Source: UBA8337 sp049889915
GTDB lineage: Bacteria > Pseudomonadota > Alphaproteobacteria > RS24
Length of the DNA stretch: 8,251 nt
Direction of reading: 5' to 3'
NCBI GenBank assembly: GCA_049889915.1
Contig: JBMHCM010000127.1
Coordinates: forward strand, 1 to 8,251
The notes beneath the pieces were generated by a model. That model was not told the DNA's origin. It made no database searches and saw nothing but the letters and a program-made list of their open reading frames with translations. Both the position numbers and the translations under genes were made by a program. This document shows, piece by piece, positions 1-5,932 of the stretch (position 1 is its first letter; each line of letters starts with the position of its first letter).

Positions 1-788
1 TTGGCGTCAACCCGTATCGGTTTGGCGTCATCGGCGCTTCCGACAGCCACACCGCTTTGAGCAGCGTTGCTGAGGATGACTTCCATGGCAAGTACGCCAA
101 TGACTCGATGCCCGAAACCAAGCATAAGCGCACCGTGCCGACCTCGGTCGGCTGGGATGCCGGGGCGCAAGGCCTGTCAGCCGTCTGGGCCGAAGAAAAC
201 AGCCGCGAGGCGATTACTGCCGCCTTCAAGCGCCGCGAAGTATATGCCACATCCGGCCCGCGCATTGCGCTGCGGGTGTTTGGCGGCACAGGGTTTCGCA
301 AGTTTGATGCCAAGCGGCCAAATTTGGCGGCCATTGGCTATCAAAAGGGTGTGCCGATGGGCGGTGAGCTGACGGCCGGCAAAAAACCGACGCAATTGCT
401 TATTCATGCGGCGCGTGACCCGATGAGTGAGAAGCTGGAGCGGGTGCAGGTGATTAAAGGCTGGGTCGATGCCGACGGCAAAGGCCATGAAAAGATTTTC
501 ACTGTGGCGCAGGCCCGAAACACCAAAGAAGTGGTCGATCTGCAAAACGGTAAAACGGCGCATCAGGGCGGTGAAAGCCAGTTCGCCGTGCTGTGGACCG
601 ACCCGGAATATGACGCCGCTCTGGACGCATTTTATTATGTGCGGGTGTTGGAAATGCCGACCATTCGCCATACCGCCTTGGATGCTCTGGCGCTGAAGGC
701 CGACCTTTCTGTGACCAAGCATCCGAGCATTATTCGCGAGCGTGCCTTTTCATCGCCGATTTGGGTCAATGCCCCGGCCGGTCAATAA
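1..788 (+). CDS. DUF3604 domain protein, C-terminal part (5' end cut by window edge)
   Basis: The reading frame is open from base 3, giving about 261 residues up to the TAA at 786-788; the real start lies upstream of the window. An internal TTG at 57 is not a credible start because conserved family sequence (NPYRFGVIGASDSHT) precedes it. That Asp/His-containing stretch near the fragment's start, the WAEENSREAI and KRREVYATSGPR segments, and the terminal SPIW are the usual landmarks of DUF3604 proteins, which are normally about 600 residues or longer. The SDSHT element resembles the metal-binding parts of PHP-type hydrolases, so a metal-dependent hydrolase role is possible but unproven for the family. 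No membrane segment is seen in this part. purT follows after 37 bases with no obvious terminator. Family assignment is firm; function is unknown. Confidence 0.88.
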   Translation, partial: GVNPYRFGVIGASDSHTALSSVAEDDFHGKYANDSMPETKHKRTVPTSVGWDAGAQGLSAVWAEENSREAITAAFKRREVYATSGPRIALRVFGGTGFRKFDAKRPNLAAIGYQKGVPMGGELTAGKKPTQLLIHAARDPMSEKLERVQVIKGWVDADGKGHEKIFTVAQARNTKEVVDLQNGKTAHQGGESQFAVLWTDPEYDAALDAFYYVRVLEMPTIRHTALDALALKADLSVTKHPSIIRERAFSSPIWVNAPAGQ

Positions 789-825
789 ACGTCGCAACAG
801 GTGTTTGATAAGGGAAGCGTAACTC

Positions 826-1965
826 ATGAAAACCATCATGCTGCTGGGTTCCGGCGAATTGGGCCGCGAATTGACCATTAGTCTCAAGCGATTAGGCTGC
901 ACCGTGGTCGCGTGCGACCGCTATGAAAATGCACCGGCTATGCAAGTGGCCGATAAGGCATTGGTGTTCGACATGCTGGATGCCGACCAATTACGCGCTC
1001 AAATCGGTCAAATAGATCCTGATTTGGTGGTGCCGGAAATCGAAGCCATCAACACGCAAGTCTTGCTGGAGGTAGAAGCGGAGCGGACCATTGTGCCGTC
1101 TGCCAAAGCGGTGGATTTAACCATGAACCGCGACCGCATTCGTGACCGCGCCGCCGAGATTGGTTTGCCGACCGCCAAATATGGCTATGCCGAAAGCCTT
1201 GAAGAGACGCTGGCCCTATGCGCCGAAATGGCCTGCAAGCTGGTGGTCAAGCCGGTTATGAGTTCATCCGGCAAGGGGCAATCGACCGTGCCGGCCTATG
1301 ACGCAGAAGCCGCCAAGCAGGCTTGGCATTATGCGGTCGATAATATGCGCGGCGACCGCCCGAAAGTGATTGTCGAAGAGTTTATCGATTTTGATTATGA
1401 GATAACCCTGCTGACCGTGCGGCAGAAGGACCGCGAGACGATTTACTGCCCGGTCTTGCGGCACCGGCAGGTCGATGGTGATTTCAAAGTCAGCGAACAG
1501 GGCACGTTTGATATGAGCTTGCTGGAAGCAGATGTGCAAAAACTGGCTAAGCAAATCACCGATGAATTGGGCGGTTATGGCTTGTTCGGGGTCGAGTTTT
1601 TCATCCGCGGTGATGAGGTCATATTCTCGGAGTTAAGCCCCCGGCCGCATGATACCGGCTTGCTGACGCTTTACACGCAAGACCTGTCGGAATTTGACCT
1701 GCATGCCCGCGCCATTTTGCACCTGCCGATTGCTGGCATTACCGCGCTGCGGACGGGCGCGTGCCATACGATTAACGCCACACAGGCCGCCGACAGCTAT
1801 CAGGTGGATGGCGTGGCAGAAGTGGAGGCGATGGCCGATGTGCAGGCTATGTTGTTTGCCAAGCCGACTGCCTATCCAAATCGTCGCTTGGGCATTGTCT
1901 TTGCGCCGGATGTTGAAACCGCCACTGTCGCACGCGAGAAAATCAGCCTGCGCTATGACGTTTAA
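826..1965 (+). CDS. purT: Formate-dependent phosphoribosylglycinamide formyltransferase (GAR transformylase 2)
   Basis: PurT makes formyl-GAR from GAR, formate and ATP in the third step of purine synthesis, independent of folate; it is a cytosolic ATP-grasp enzyme. At 379 residues it is slightly shorter than E. coli PurT (392), mainly because the protein begins directly at the nucleotide-fold motif LLGSGELG (residues 6-13), lacking about 11 N-terminal residues. Visible landmarks: E11 and E71 (PEIEA), matching the GAR-binding glutamates; the ATP loop KPVMSSSGKGQ at 142-152; Mg ligand glutamates E257 and E269; SPRPHDTG at 271-278; and K346 with R353/R354 near the C-terminus. All expected active-site residues appear present. 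The start is supported by AGGGAAG at 811-817, eight bases upstream. It lies between a DUF3604 gene and a VTT membrane protein gene, only 21 bases from the latter, so the three may share a transcript. Confidence 0.96.
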   Translation: MKTIMLLGSGELGRELTISLKRLGCTVVACDRYENAPAMQVADKALVFDMLDADQLRAQIGQIDPDLVVPEIEAINTQVLLEVEAERTIVPSAKAVDLTMNRDRIRDRAAEIGLPTAKYGYAESLEETLALCAEMACKLVVKPVMSSSGKGQSTVPAYDAEAAKQAWHYAVDNMRGDRPKVIVEEFIDFDYEITLLTVRQKDRETIYCPVLRHRQVDGDFKVSEQGTFDMSLLEADVQKLAKQITDELGGYGLFGVEFFIRGDEVIFSELSPRPHDTGLLTLYTQDLSEFDLHARAILHLPIAGITALRTGACHTINATQAADSYQVDGVAEVEAMADVQAMLFAKPTAYPNRRLGIVFAPDVETATVAREKISLRYDV

Positions 1966-1986
1966 GACCGGTCTGCAAAGCCGCAT

Positions 1987-2643
1987 ATGAAAGCTCTTTT
2001 GAAAATCATCGGTCTGTTGACCTTGGTGTTTGGTTGCATTTTTCTGCTGCTTAACGTCACCGGCCTCATCACCATTGATCGGATTGAAGGCTGGTTGCAG
2101 GTCGCCAAATCGGCCAATCCGTGGTTGGTCGGCGTGTTGGTCGCCGCCTTGTTGTTGGTTGATCTTGTCATTGCCGTACCGACCATGGCGACGTTGATGC
2201 TGGCCGGATATTTTATTGGCGCCGGGCCCGGCGCGCTGGCCGGCATTATCGGGTTGATGGCGGCCGGTCTGACCGGCTATGCGCTCAGTCGTCGCTATGG
2301 CGAAAAAGCGGTGGCGCTGATTGTCAAAGATGAAACCGAGCGCGCCAAAGCCAGCCATGTATTTTTGAAACATGGGCCGGTGGTGATTGTGCTGGCCCGC
2401 GCCATGCCCATGTTGCCTGAGGTTTGCGCCTGCATGGCCGGGGTGACACGTATGCCGTTCGGCAAGTTTATCGCCCTATGGGCGCTCAATGTGGTGCCCT
2501 ATTGCGCAATCACCGCGTATGCCGGGTCACGCAGCACTTTGGACGACCCGACACCGGCAATCTTCACGGCTATCGGCATCTTCGCCATATTTTGGCTCGG
2601 CTGGGCAATGTTTAATCGTCGCCAAAAACGGAAGGCGCCCTAA
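1987..2643 (+). CDS. VTT/DedA-type (TVP38/TMEM64-like) inner membrane protein
   Basis: A 218-residue, strongly hydrophobic protein with about five to six membrane segments (roughly 5-23, 46-66, 68-95, 131-150, 160-180 and 191-208) and a basic C-terminal tail ending RRQKRKAP. The block GYFIGAGPGALAGIIG at 74-89 and the segment with R138, P141, P144, E145 and A151-G152 fit the re-entrant R-x-x-P-x-x-P pattern of the VTT (SNARE-associated Golgi, DedA) superfamily. Members are implicated in lipid carrier or phospholipid flipping and membrane homeostasis; the substrate here cannot be told from sequence. The start ATG is 21 bases after the purT stop and has only a weak purine stretch upstream, suggesting translational dependence on purT. 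No other upstream start in the same frame looks better. Nothing ties it mechanistically to purine synthesis. Confidence 0.85.
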   Translation: MKALLKIIGLLTLVFGCIFLLLNVTGLITIDRIEGWLQVAKSANPWLVGVLVAALLLVDLVIAVPTMATLMLAGYFIGAGPGALAGIIGLMAAGLTGYALSRRYGEKAVALIVKDETERAKASHVFLKHGPVVIVLARAMPMLPEVCACMAGVTRMPFGKFIALWALNVVPYCAITAYAGSRSTLDDPTPAIFTAIGIFAIFWLGWAMFNRRQKRKAP

Positions 2644-2675
2644 ATAGTGACTTGTTGAAGACACGGCGTCAGGCT

Positions 2676-2699
2676 TGGCAAGGTACACTGATTATGCCA
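2676..2699. repeat. Short inverted repeat TGGCA-N14-TGCCA upstream of the haemoglobin gene
   Basis: In the 95-base gap between the VTT gene and the haemoglobin gene, TGGCA at 2676-2680 is mirrored by TGCCA at 2695-2699. Five-base arms separated by 14 bases can occur by chance. The gap probably holds the promoter for the haemoglobin-cyclase pair, but I found no convincing -35/-10 pair; TACACT at 2684-2689, inside the repeat, is a passable -10 without a good -35. If the repeat is an operator it would overlap that -10. Confidence 0.2.
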
Positions 2700-2738
2700 G
2701 TTTGAGGCCCTGTTTGGTCGTTTATTAGAGTTATCCGC

Positions 2739-3092
2739 GTGCAAAGTTTGTTTCAAAAATATGGTGGCGTTGTCGGCGTGCATGACATTGTAGTCGAGTT
2801 TTACGACCGGCTGCTGGATGATGGTGTGCTGGCCGATTATTTCGCCAACAGCAATATGGAAACGCTGGTCAAACACCAGACCAATTTCATTTCTTCTTTG
2901 ATGGGTGGGCCCGGCGACATTTCGGACGGACAGCTTGCGGCCGCCCATAAAGGCCTCGGCATTGATGAGGAAAGCTTCAACCGGACTGCCGGTATTCTGA
3001 CCGATACCATGCTGGCTTGCGGCGTCGAGGCGGACGATGTTGATACGATTATCGGTCTGGTGGCCGCAAAGGCGGGGTTGATTATTTCATGA
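2739..3092 (+). CDS. Truncated haemoglobin, group 1 (trHbN-like)
   Basis: A 117-residue soluble globin of the two-over-two fold that should bind haem b; family members bind O2 and NO, and several act in NO dioxygenation or as gas-sensing partners. Residues by family pattern: F21-Y22 (B9, B10), L43 (E7), Q47 (E11), F50 (E14), the GGP turn at 56-58, and H70 in AAAHKGLGI as the proximal F8 ligand. The Tyr B10/Gln E11 pair is typical of group 1 and implies tight O2 binding. Length is normal for the short group 1 form without a pre-A extension. The start is GTG at 2739, preceded by a modest TAGAG at 2726-2730; the protein then begins at the expected place (SLFQKYGG). Its TGA overlaps the ATG of the downstream cyclase gene (ATGA, 3089-3092), so the two are translationally coupled and probably act together. 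Confidence 0.9.
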   Translation: MQSLFQKYGGVVGVHDIVVEFYDRLLDDGVLADYFANSNMETLVKHQTNFISSLMGGPGDISDGQLAAAHKGLGIDEESFNRTAGILTDTMLACGVEADDVDTIIGLVAAKAGLIIS

Positions 3093-4159
3093 TTGAGATT
3101 AAAGACACCGCGCAATTTGAAAGCTTTACCTGTGCTTATAACGCCGTGCGTACCCATGGCATTGCCATTATTTGTGCGCAGACCATGGATGTAAAATTTG
3201 CCAATGAGTGGGCGACTCGTCGCTTGCGCGGCTCGGTAGAAGACTATCCGTCACTAAAGGTGATTACCGATATTGACCCTGATGCGCTGCGCGCCGACAT
3301 CGCCGCCAAAGGTAAGCATGAGTTGGAAACCGAAATCCGGTTTATCAAGCGTCCCATTCCGTTGCGGCTGACATTCACGCAATTGGTCAGCGATCCAGAT
3401 GATTTGCTGCTGCTTGAGTTTCAAGACATCACCAAAGAAAAGCGCACCGCCATTGTGCTGGATACATACGCGCAAGATTTGGAGCGGCAAAACAGCGATC
3501 TGCGGCGCGAACGCGATCGCAGTGAAAAATTACTGCTGAATATTATGCCGAGCACGATTTACGAGGAATGGAAGCAGCACGGCCTTGCCATGCCGGTGAA
3601 AAATGATGCCTCGGTTTTGCTGATGGATTTTGTCGGCTTCTCGACCATTTGCATGGAGCGCGACCCGGCTGAGTTGATTGGCGATATGAATGATATCTTC
3701 GCTGCCTTTGATAAGATTTGCGAACATTTCAATTGCGAGCGCATTAAGACATTGGGTGACAGTTATATCGCCGTGTCGGGCCTGCCGGTGCCGCATATCA
3801 ACCATCGCGAGAATATTGCCCGCGCCGCCAATAGTTTTTTGCATTACATCAATAAGCGTAATGAGCATGCCGAGCATCAATGGGATTTGCGCATCGGCTT
3901 GGCCAGTGGCCCGATTATCGGCTCTATTGTCGGCATTCAAAAATTCGTCTTCGATGTGTTTGGTATGCCGGTCAATTTGGCGGCCCGTTTAGAAAGCATT
4001 AGTGACGCCAATCAAATCACCGTGCCGTTGGAATTCGCGCAGGCTTTAGGGCGCGGCTTTACCATGCAGGATATCCGCACCGAAGAGGTGAAGGGCATCG
4101 GCCCGGTAGAGATTTGCCGGTTGGAAGCCGCCGCCGATGGCGATGTCAGCGTAGTTTAA
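3089..4159 (+). CDS. Class III nucleotidyl cyclase with PAS-like sensor, predicted adenylate cyclase
   Basis: A 356-residue soluble protein. Residues about 15-118 look like a PAS-type domain (ends FQDITKEKR), about 120-165 form a charged coiled-coil linker leading into LLLNIMPSTI, and about 172-345 are the class III cyclase domain. Catalytic residues are complete: metal-binding D180 (MDFVGFS) and D224 (TLGDSY), transition-state N296 and R300 (VNLAARL). The purine-selecting positions are K220 and D289, the pair expected for ATP, whereas guanylate cyclases usually carry Glu and Cys; so the product is predicted to be cAMP. The linker plus VSGLPVPHINHR recall soluble guanylate cyclase, which carries H-NOX, PAS-like, coiled-coil and cyclase parts in one chain. 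Here the haem protein would be the separately encoded globin immediately upstream, sharing a 4-base overlap. No membrane segment is visible. Its stop overlaps the stop of the convergent gene. Confidence 0.93.
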   Translation: MIEIKDTAQFESFTCAYNAVRTHGIAIICAQTMDVKFANEWATRRLRGSVEDYPSLKVITDIDPDALRADIAAKGKHELETEIRFIKRPIPLRLTFTQLVSDPDDLLLLEFQDITKEKRTAIVLDTYAQDLERQNSDLRRERDRSEKLLLNIMPSTIYEEWKQHGLAMPVKNDASVLLMDFVGFSTICMERDPAELIGDMNDIFAAFDKICEHFNCERIKTLGDSYIAVSGLPVPHINHRENIARAANSFLHYINKRNEHAEHQWDLRIGLASGPIIGSIVGIQKFVFDVFGMPVNLAARLESISDANQITVPLEFAQALGRGFTMQDIRTEEVKGIGPVEICRLEAAADGDVSVV

Positions 4160-4626
4160 TCTTTCGCGAAAAACCCGCGGGCCAATTGAGCGGCAATATA
4201 GATTGTCAGCAAGGCGGCGACGACTGCCAGCGTGTAACCTATCATGCCCAATATGTTGGAACTGCCCAGTGTGTTGTCTGTGAAAGACAAGGCGCGACTG
4301 CCCGATGCATTGCCGGTCCAATAAAAAATTGTGTTGGCCCAGCCGGCAAAAATAATTCCCTTGGCGTATAATTCGATACGCGCCATGGCTAATCCGCAAT
4401 GGGGCATAATGAATGCAAAGGCGATAAGCATCAGCCCGTTCATGATGCCACCCGAATGTGCCCGCACCCACCCCTCGGTTGTGCCGAATGTCGGAATGCC
4501 GATGAAGAAAGTTGGCAGTAATTCCAGTCCGCCAATCAGGCTGAAGGCCAGCATGAACCCGGCCAACAGGCCGATAATCAGCAAAACAAGCGCATGGCCT
4601 GTCAGTGTTTTTTGATATGCGTCCAT
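4156..4626 (-). CDS. Styrene-oxide isomerase (StyC)-like four-helix membrane protein
   Basis: A 156-residue protein with four predicted membrane helices (about 11-33, 58-77, 88-105, 126-148). It matches the StyC family along its length: GHALVLL near residue 10, GGLELLP at 32-38, TEGWVRAHSGG at 50-60, MNG at 62-64, GWANTIFYW at 95-103 and a following NASGSRALSF stretch. StyC (about 169 residues) opens styrene oxide to phenylacetaldehyde at an interfacial haem b; the axial His58 corresponds to H57 here, and Asn64 and Tyr103 to N63 and Y102. The catalytic Asp95 is replaced by A94, so the substrate or mechanism may differ. Haem binding is inferred from H57. It lies 34 bases after the PF10118 gene, with a very strong ribosome site. 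Family call is good; the exact reaction is unknown. Confidence 0.78.
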   Translation of the reverse strand: MDAYQKTLTGHALVLLIIGLLAGFMLAFSLIGGLELLPTFFIGIPTFGTTEGWVRAHSGGIMNGLMLIAFAFIMPHCGLAMARIELYAKGIIFAGWANTIFYWTGNASGSRALSFTDNTLGSSNILGMIGYTLAVVAALLTIYIAAQLARGFFAKD

Positions 4627-4630
4627 TTTA

Positions 4631-4640
4631 TCCTCCCCCT
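4631..4640 (-). promoter_or_regulatory. Strong ribosome binding site of the StyC-like gene
   Basis: Read on the minus strand this is AGGGGGAGGA, a near-perfect Shine-Dalgarno sequence with GGAGG five bases before the ATG at 4626-4624. It fixes the start and suggests the isomerase-like protein is made in larger amounts than its upstream neighbour, whose own site is weak. Confidence 0.75.
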
Positions 4641-4660
4641 CAAAAATGGATATGGTGCGG

Positions 4661-5575
4661 CTATATTTTCAAAATGCGCGCCATCTCGTCTCGGTCAATG
4701 GCCAGCACATTGCCGTCAGCCGCCGCATGGCGGCGCCAAGCAATAGCCACCGGATTTTGTTTATTGGTCACCAAAGGATGGTTGCGCGGATTATAATTGG
4801 CGCGGAATACCGGCAGGGTCTGCCAAGCCATTTCGGCCAATGTTTTGAACAAAAACCCATAAGCCTTCAGCGCCTGCCACGGATTGCGCCGCCAGCCTTG
4901 TTTCTTGGCCATGCAGTGAAACGCTTTGACGGTTTCCTTGGCGATATGCAGCCCGGCAATCAGCACCATATATTTGCGATACCATTCATGGCGGCTATAA
5001 AGCGCCCGATAGACATCATGGGCGACGGAGCCGTGCTCGACTTCCTCCACCTGATGCCAGACCCACAGCGCCTTCATCACCGGATGGCTGTCGGCCAGCC
5101 ATTTATCATAATTACGCAGGATGATGAGACCGGCCAAAAAGGTGAAGGTTTCATAGCCTGCCGTAAAGGCCACTTTACGATGTCGGCTATCGGTTTTCTG
5201 CGCCCGCTTGAACCAGCTACGGGCATACTCGTCAATCGCGCCGAGCCCATCATAATGGGCTGTCATCACATCATTAAAGGCCATGAAGTTTCGCGCATGG
5301 TGGCCTTCTTGCCCGGTCAGTGCCACCATATCGCGGCGCAGTTTGTCGTCTTCAACATCATGCTTTACCGTATTCATGGTGTGGATGAGATAGCGCTCAA
5401 AATACGGCACATGCAGGCCAAGCGCATTGATGAAGACGGCGAAATAGGGCGACGACCGGCTCCAGACAATCTCGTCGGCGGTTAAGTCTGCAATGTCAAA
5501 ATCGAGGGCGCGCACCGGAAAATCATCCATTGGATGCTGCGCGGTGTCGGTCACCTCTTGTTGCTTTTTCGTCAT
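4661..5575 (-). CDS. PF10118/COG3687 'metal-dependent hydrolase' family protein with ferritin-like diiron signature
   Basis: A 304-residue mostly helical protein. The motifs TGQEGHHARNF (87-97), AGYETFTFLAG (139-149) and WHQVEEVEHGSVAHDVY (173-189) identify the PF10118 family, commonly labelled predicted metal-dependent hydrolase with no proven reaction. The acidic and histidine residues fall into the order E60, E90-x-x-H93, E142, E178-x-x-H181, which is the spacing logic of diiron four-helix carboxylate proteins; an oxygen-activating role is therefore at least as plausible as hydrolysis. No signal peptide is seen; hydrophobic amphipathic stretches near 201-215 and 240-256 could attach it to the membrane. 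The start at 5575 has no clear Shine-Dalgarno; M16 is an alternative with none either. A TTGACA on the minus strand (5611-5606) could be a -35 but lacks a good -10. It is followed 34 bases on by the StyC-like gene, suggesting a shared pathway. Confidence 0.85.
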   Translation of the reverse strand: MTKKQQEVTDTAQHPMDDFPVRALDFDIADLTADEIVWSRSSPYFAVFINALGLHVPYFERYLIHTMNTVKHDVEDDKLRRDMVALTGQEGHHARNFMAFNDVMTAHYDGLGAIDEYARSWFKRAQKTDSRHRKVAFTAGYETFTFLAGLIILRNYDKWLADSHPVMKALWVWHQVEEVEHGSVAHDVYRALYSRHEWYRKYMVLIAGLHIAKETVKAFHCMAKKQGWRRNPWQALKAYGFLFKTLAEMAWQTLPVFRANYNPRNHPLVTNKQNPVAIAWRRHAAADGNVLAIDRDEMARILKI

Positions 5576-5638
5576 GACTGCAGCGTGACCGGTTTACGGC
5601 CGCTTTGTCAAGCGCCGGAGGCGTGTTGCAGCCCTTGC

Positions 5639-5893
5639 TTAGTCGTCAATGCGACGGGTTTTGCGCGACCAGCGAGCGCCCGTTTCCATATAATCATACA
5701 GCTCGGTGCGGTGCCGTTTGGTCAATCCGCATTTGCGAATGGCCGCCTCTAAGGCGACATTTTTATTATAGCCACGAAAATTCACCAGCTTGCCGGTCGG
5801 GTCATGCGCAACAATGTCGGCCCAGCTAATGCCTTGCCGTTTGCCTTTATCCTTAAGACGCTGCAGCGACATGGTGATGAGTTTTTCAGTCAT
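5639..5893 (-). CDS. Small basic protein of unknown function
   Basis: An 84-residue protein rich in Lys and Arg, with no membrane segment, signal peptide or cysteine cluster (a single Cys in IRKCGLTKRHR). I do not recognise the family. The middle part, with GISWADIVAHDPTGKL then FRGYNKNVALEAAIRKCG, looks like a folded small domain rather than noise, and the frame has no better-placed competitor. Met8 (ATG at 5872-5870) is an alternative start; neither has a good ribosome site. TATAGT on the minus strand (5906-5901) resembles a -10 but sits too close to the first ATG and has no matching -35. It lies 39 bases after the MATE gene and 63 bases before the PF10118 gene, all on the minus strand. The high positive charge would suit nucleic-acid binding, which is only a guess. 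Confidence 0.65.
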   Translation of the reverse strand: MTEKLITMSLQRLKDKGKRQGISWADIVAHDPTGKLVNFRGYNKNVALEAAIRKCGLTKRHRTELYDYMETGARWSRKTRRIDD

Positions 5894-5932
5894 GCCGCTT
5901 ACTATAAAAGAGCCGGTCGATTTTGCCTAGCG

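Noticed and set aside
57..788. TTG at 57 as the start of the DUF3604 gene
   Set aside because: Conserved family sequence is encoded in the same frame from base 3, so the gene is simply cut by the window edge.
1633..2373. Minus-strand open frame of 246 codons
   Set aside because: It is antisense across the end of purT and the start of the VTT gene; its product is a low-complexity Gln/His/Asn-rich shadow typical of the reverse of GC-rich coding sequence.
2675..2697. Possible sigma-54 promoter (TTGGCA ... TATGC) upstream of the haemoglobin gene
   Set aside because: The GG and GC elements are separated by 17 bases, whereas sigma-54 sites need about 10.
4169..4184. CCCGCGGG palindrome near the end of the StyC-like gene as a regulatory or terminator element
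   Set aside because: It is inside coding sequence, has no loop and no adjacent T-run, and short GC palindromes are expected by chance here.
4646..5485. Long plus-strand open frame of 279 codons
   Set aside because: It lies wholly antisense to the PF10118 gene, has no ribosome site, and its product lacks recognisable motifs, while the minus-strand frame has a clear family match.
5601..5619. Hairpin CGCTT-TGTC-AAGCG between the 84-residue protein and the PF10118 gene as a terminator
   Set aside because: The stem has only five pairs before a mismatch and no T-run follows on either strand, so it is not a convincing terminator.
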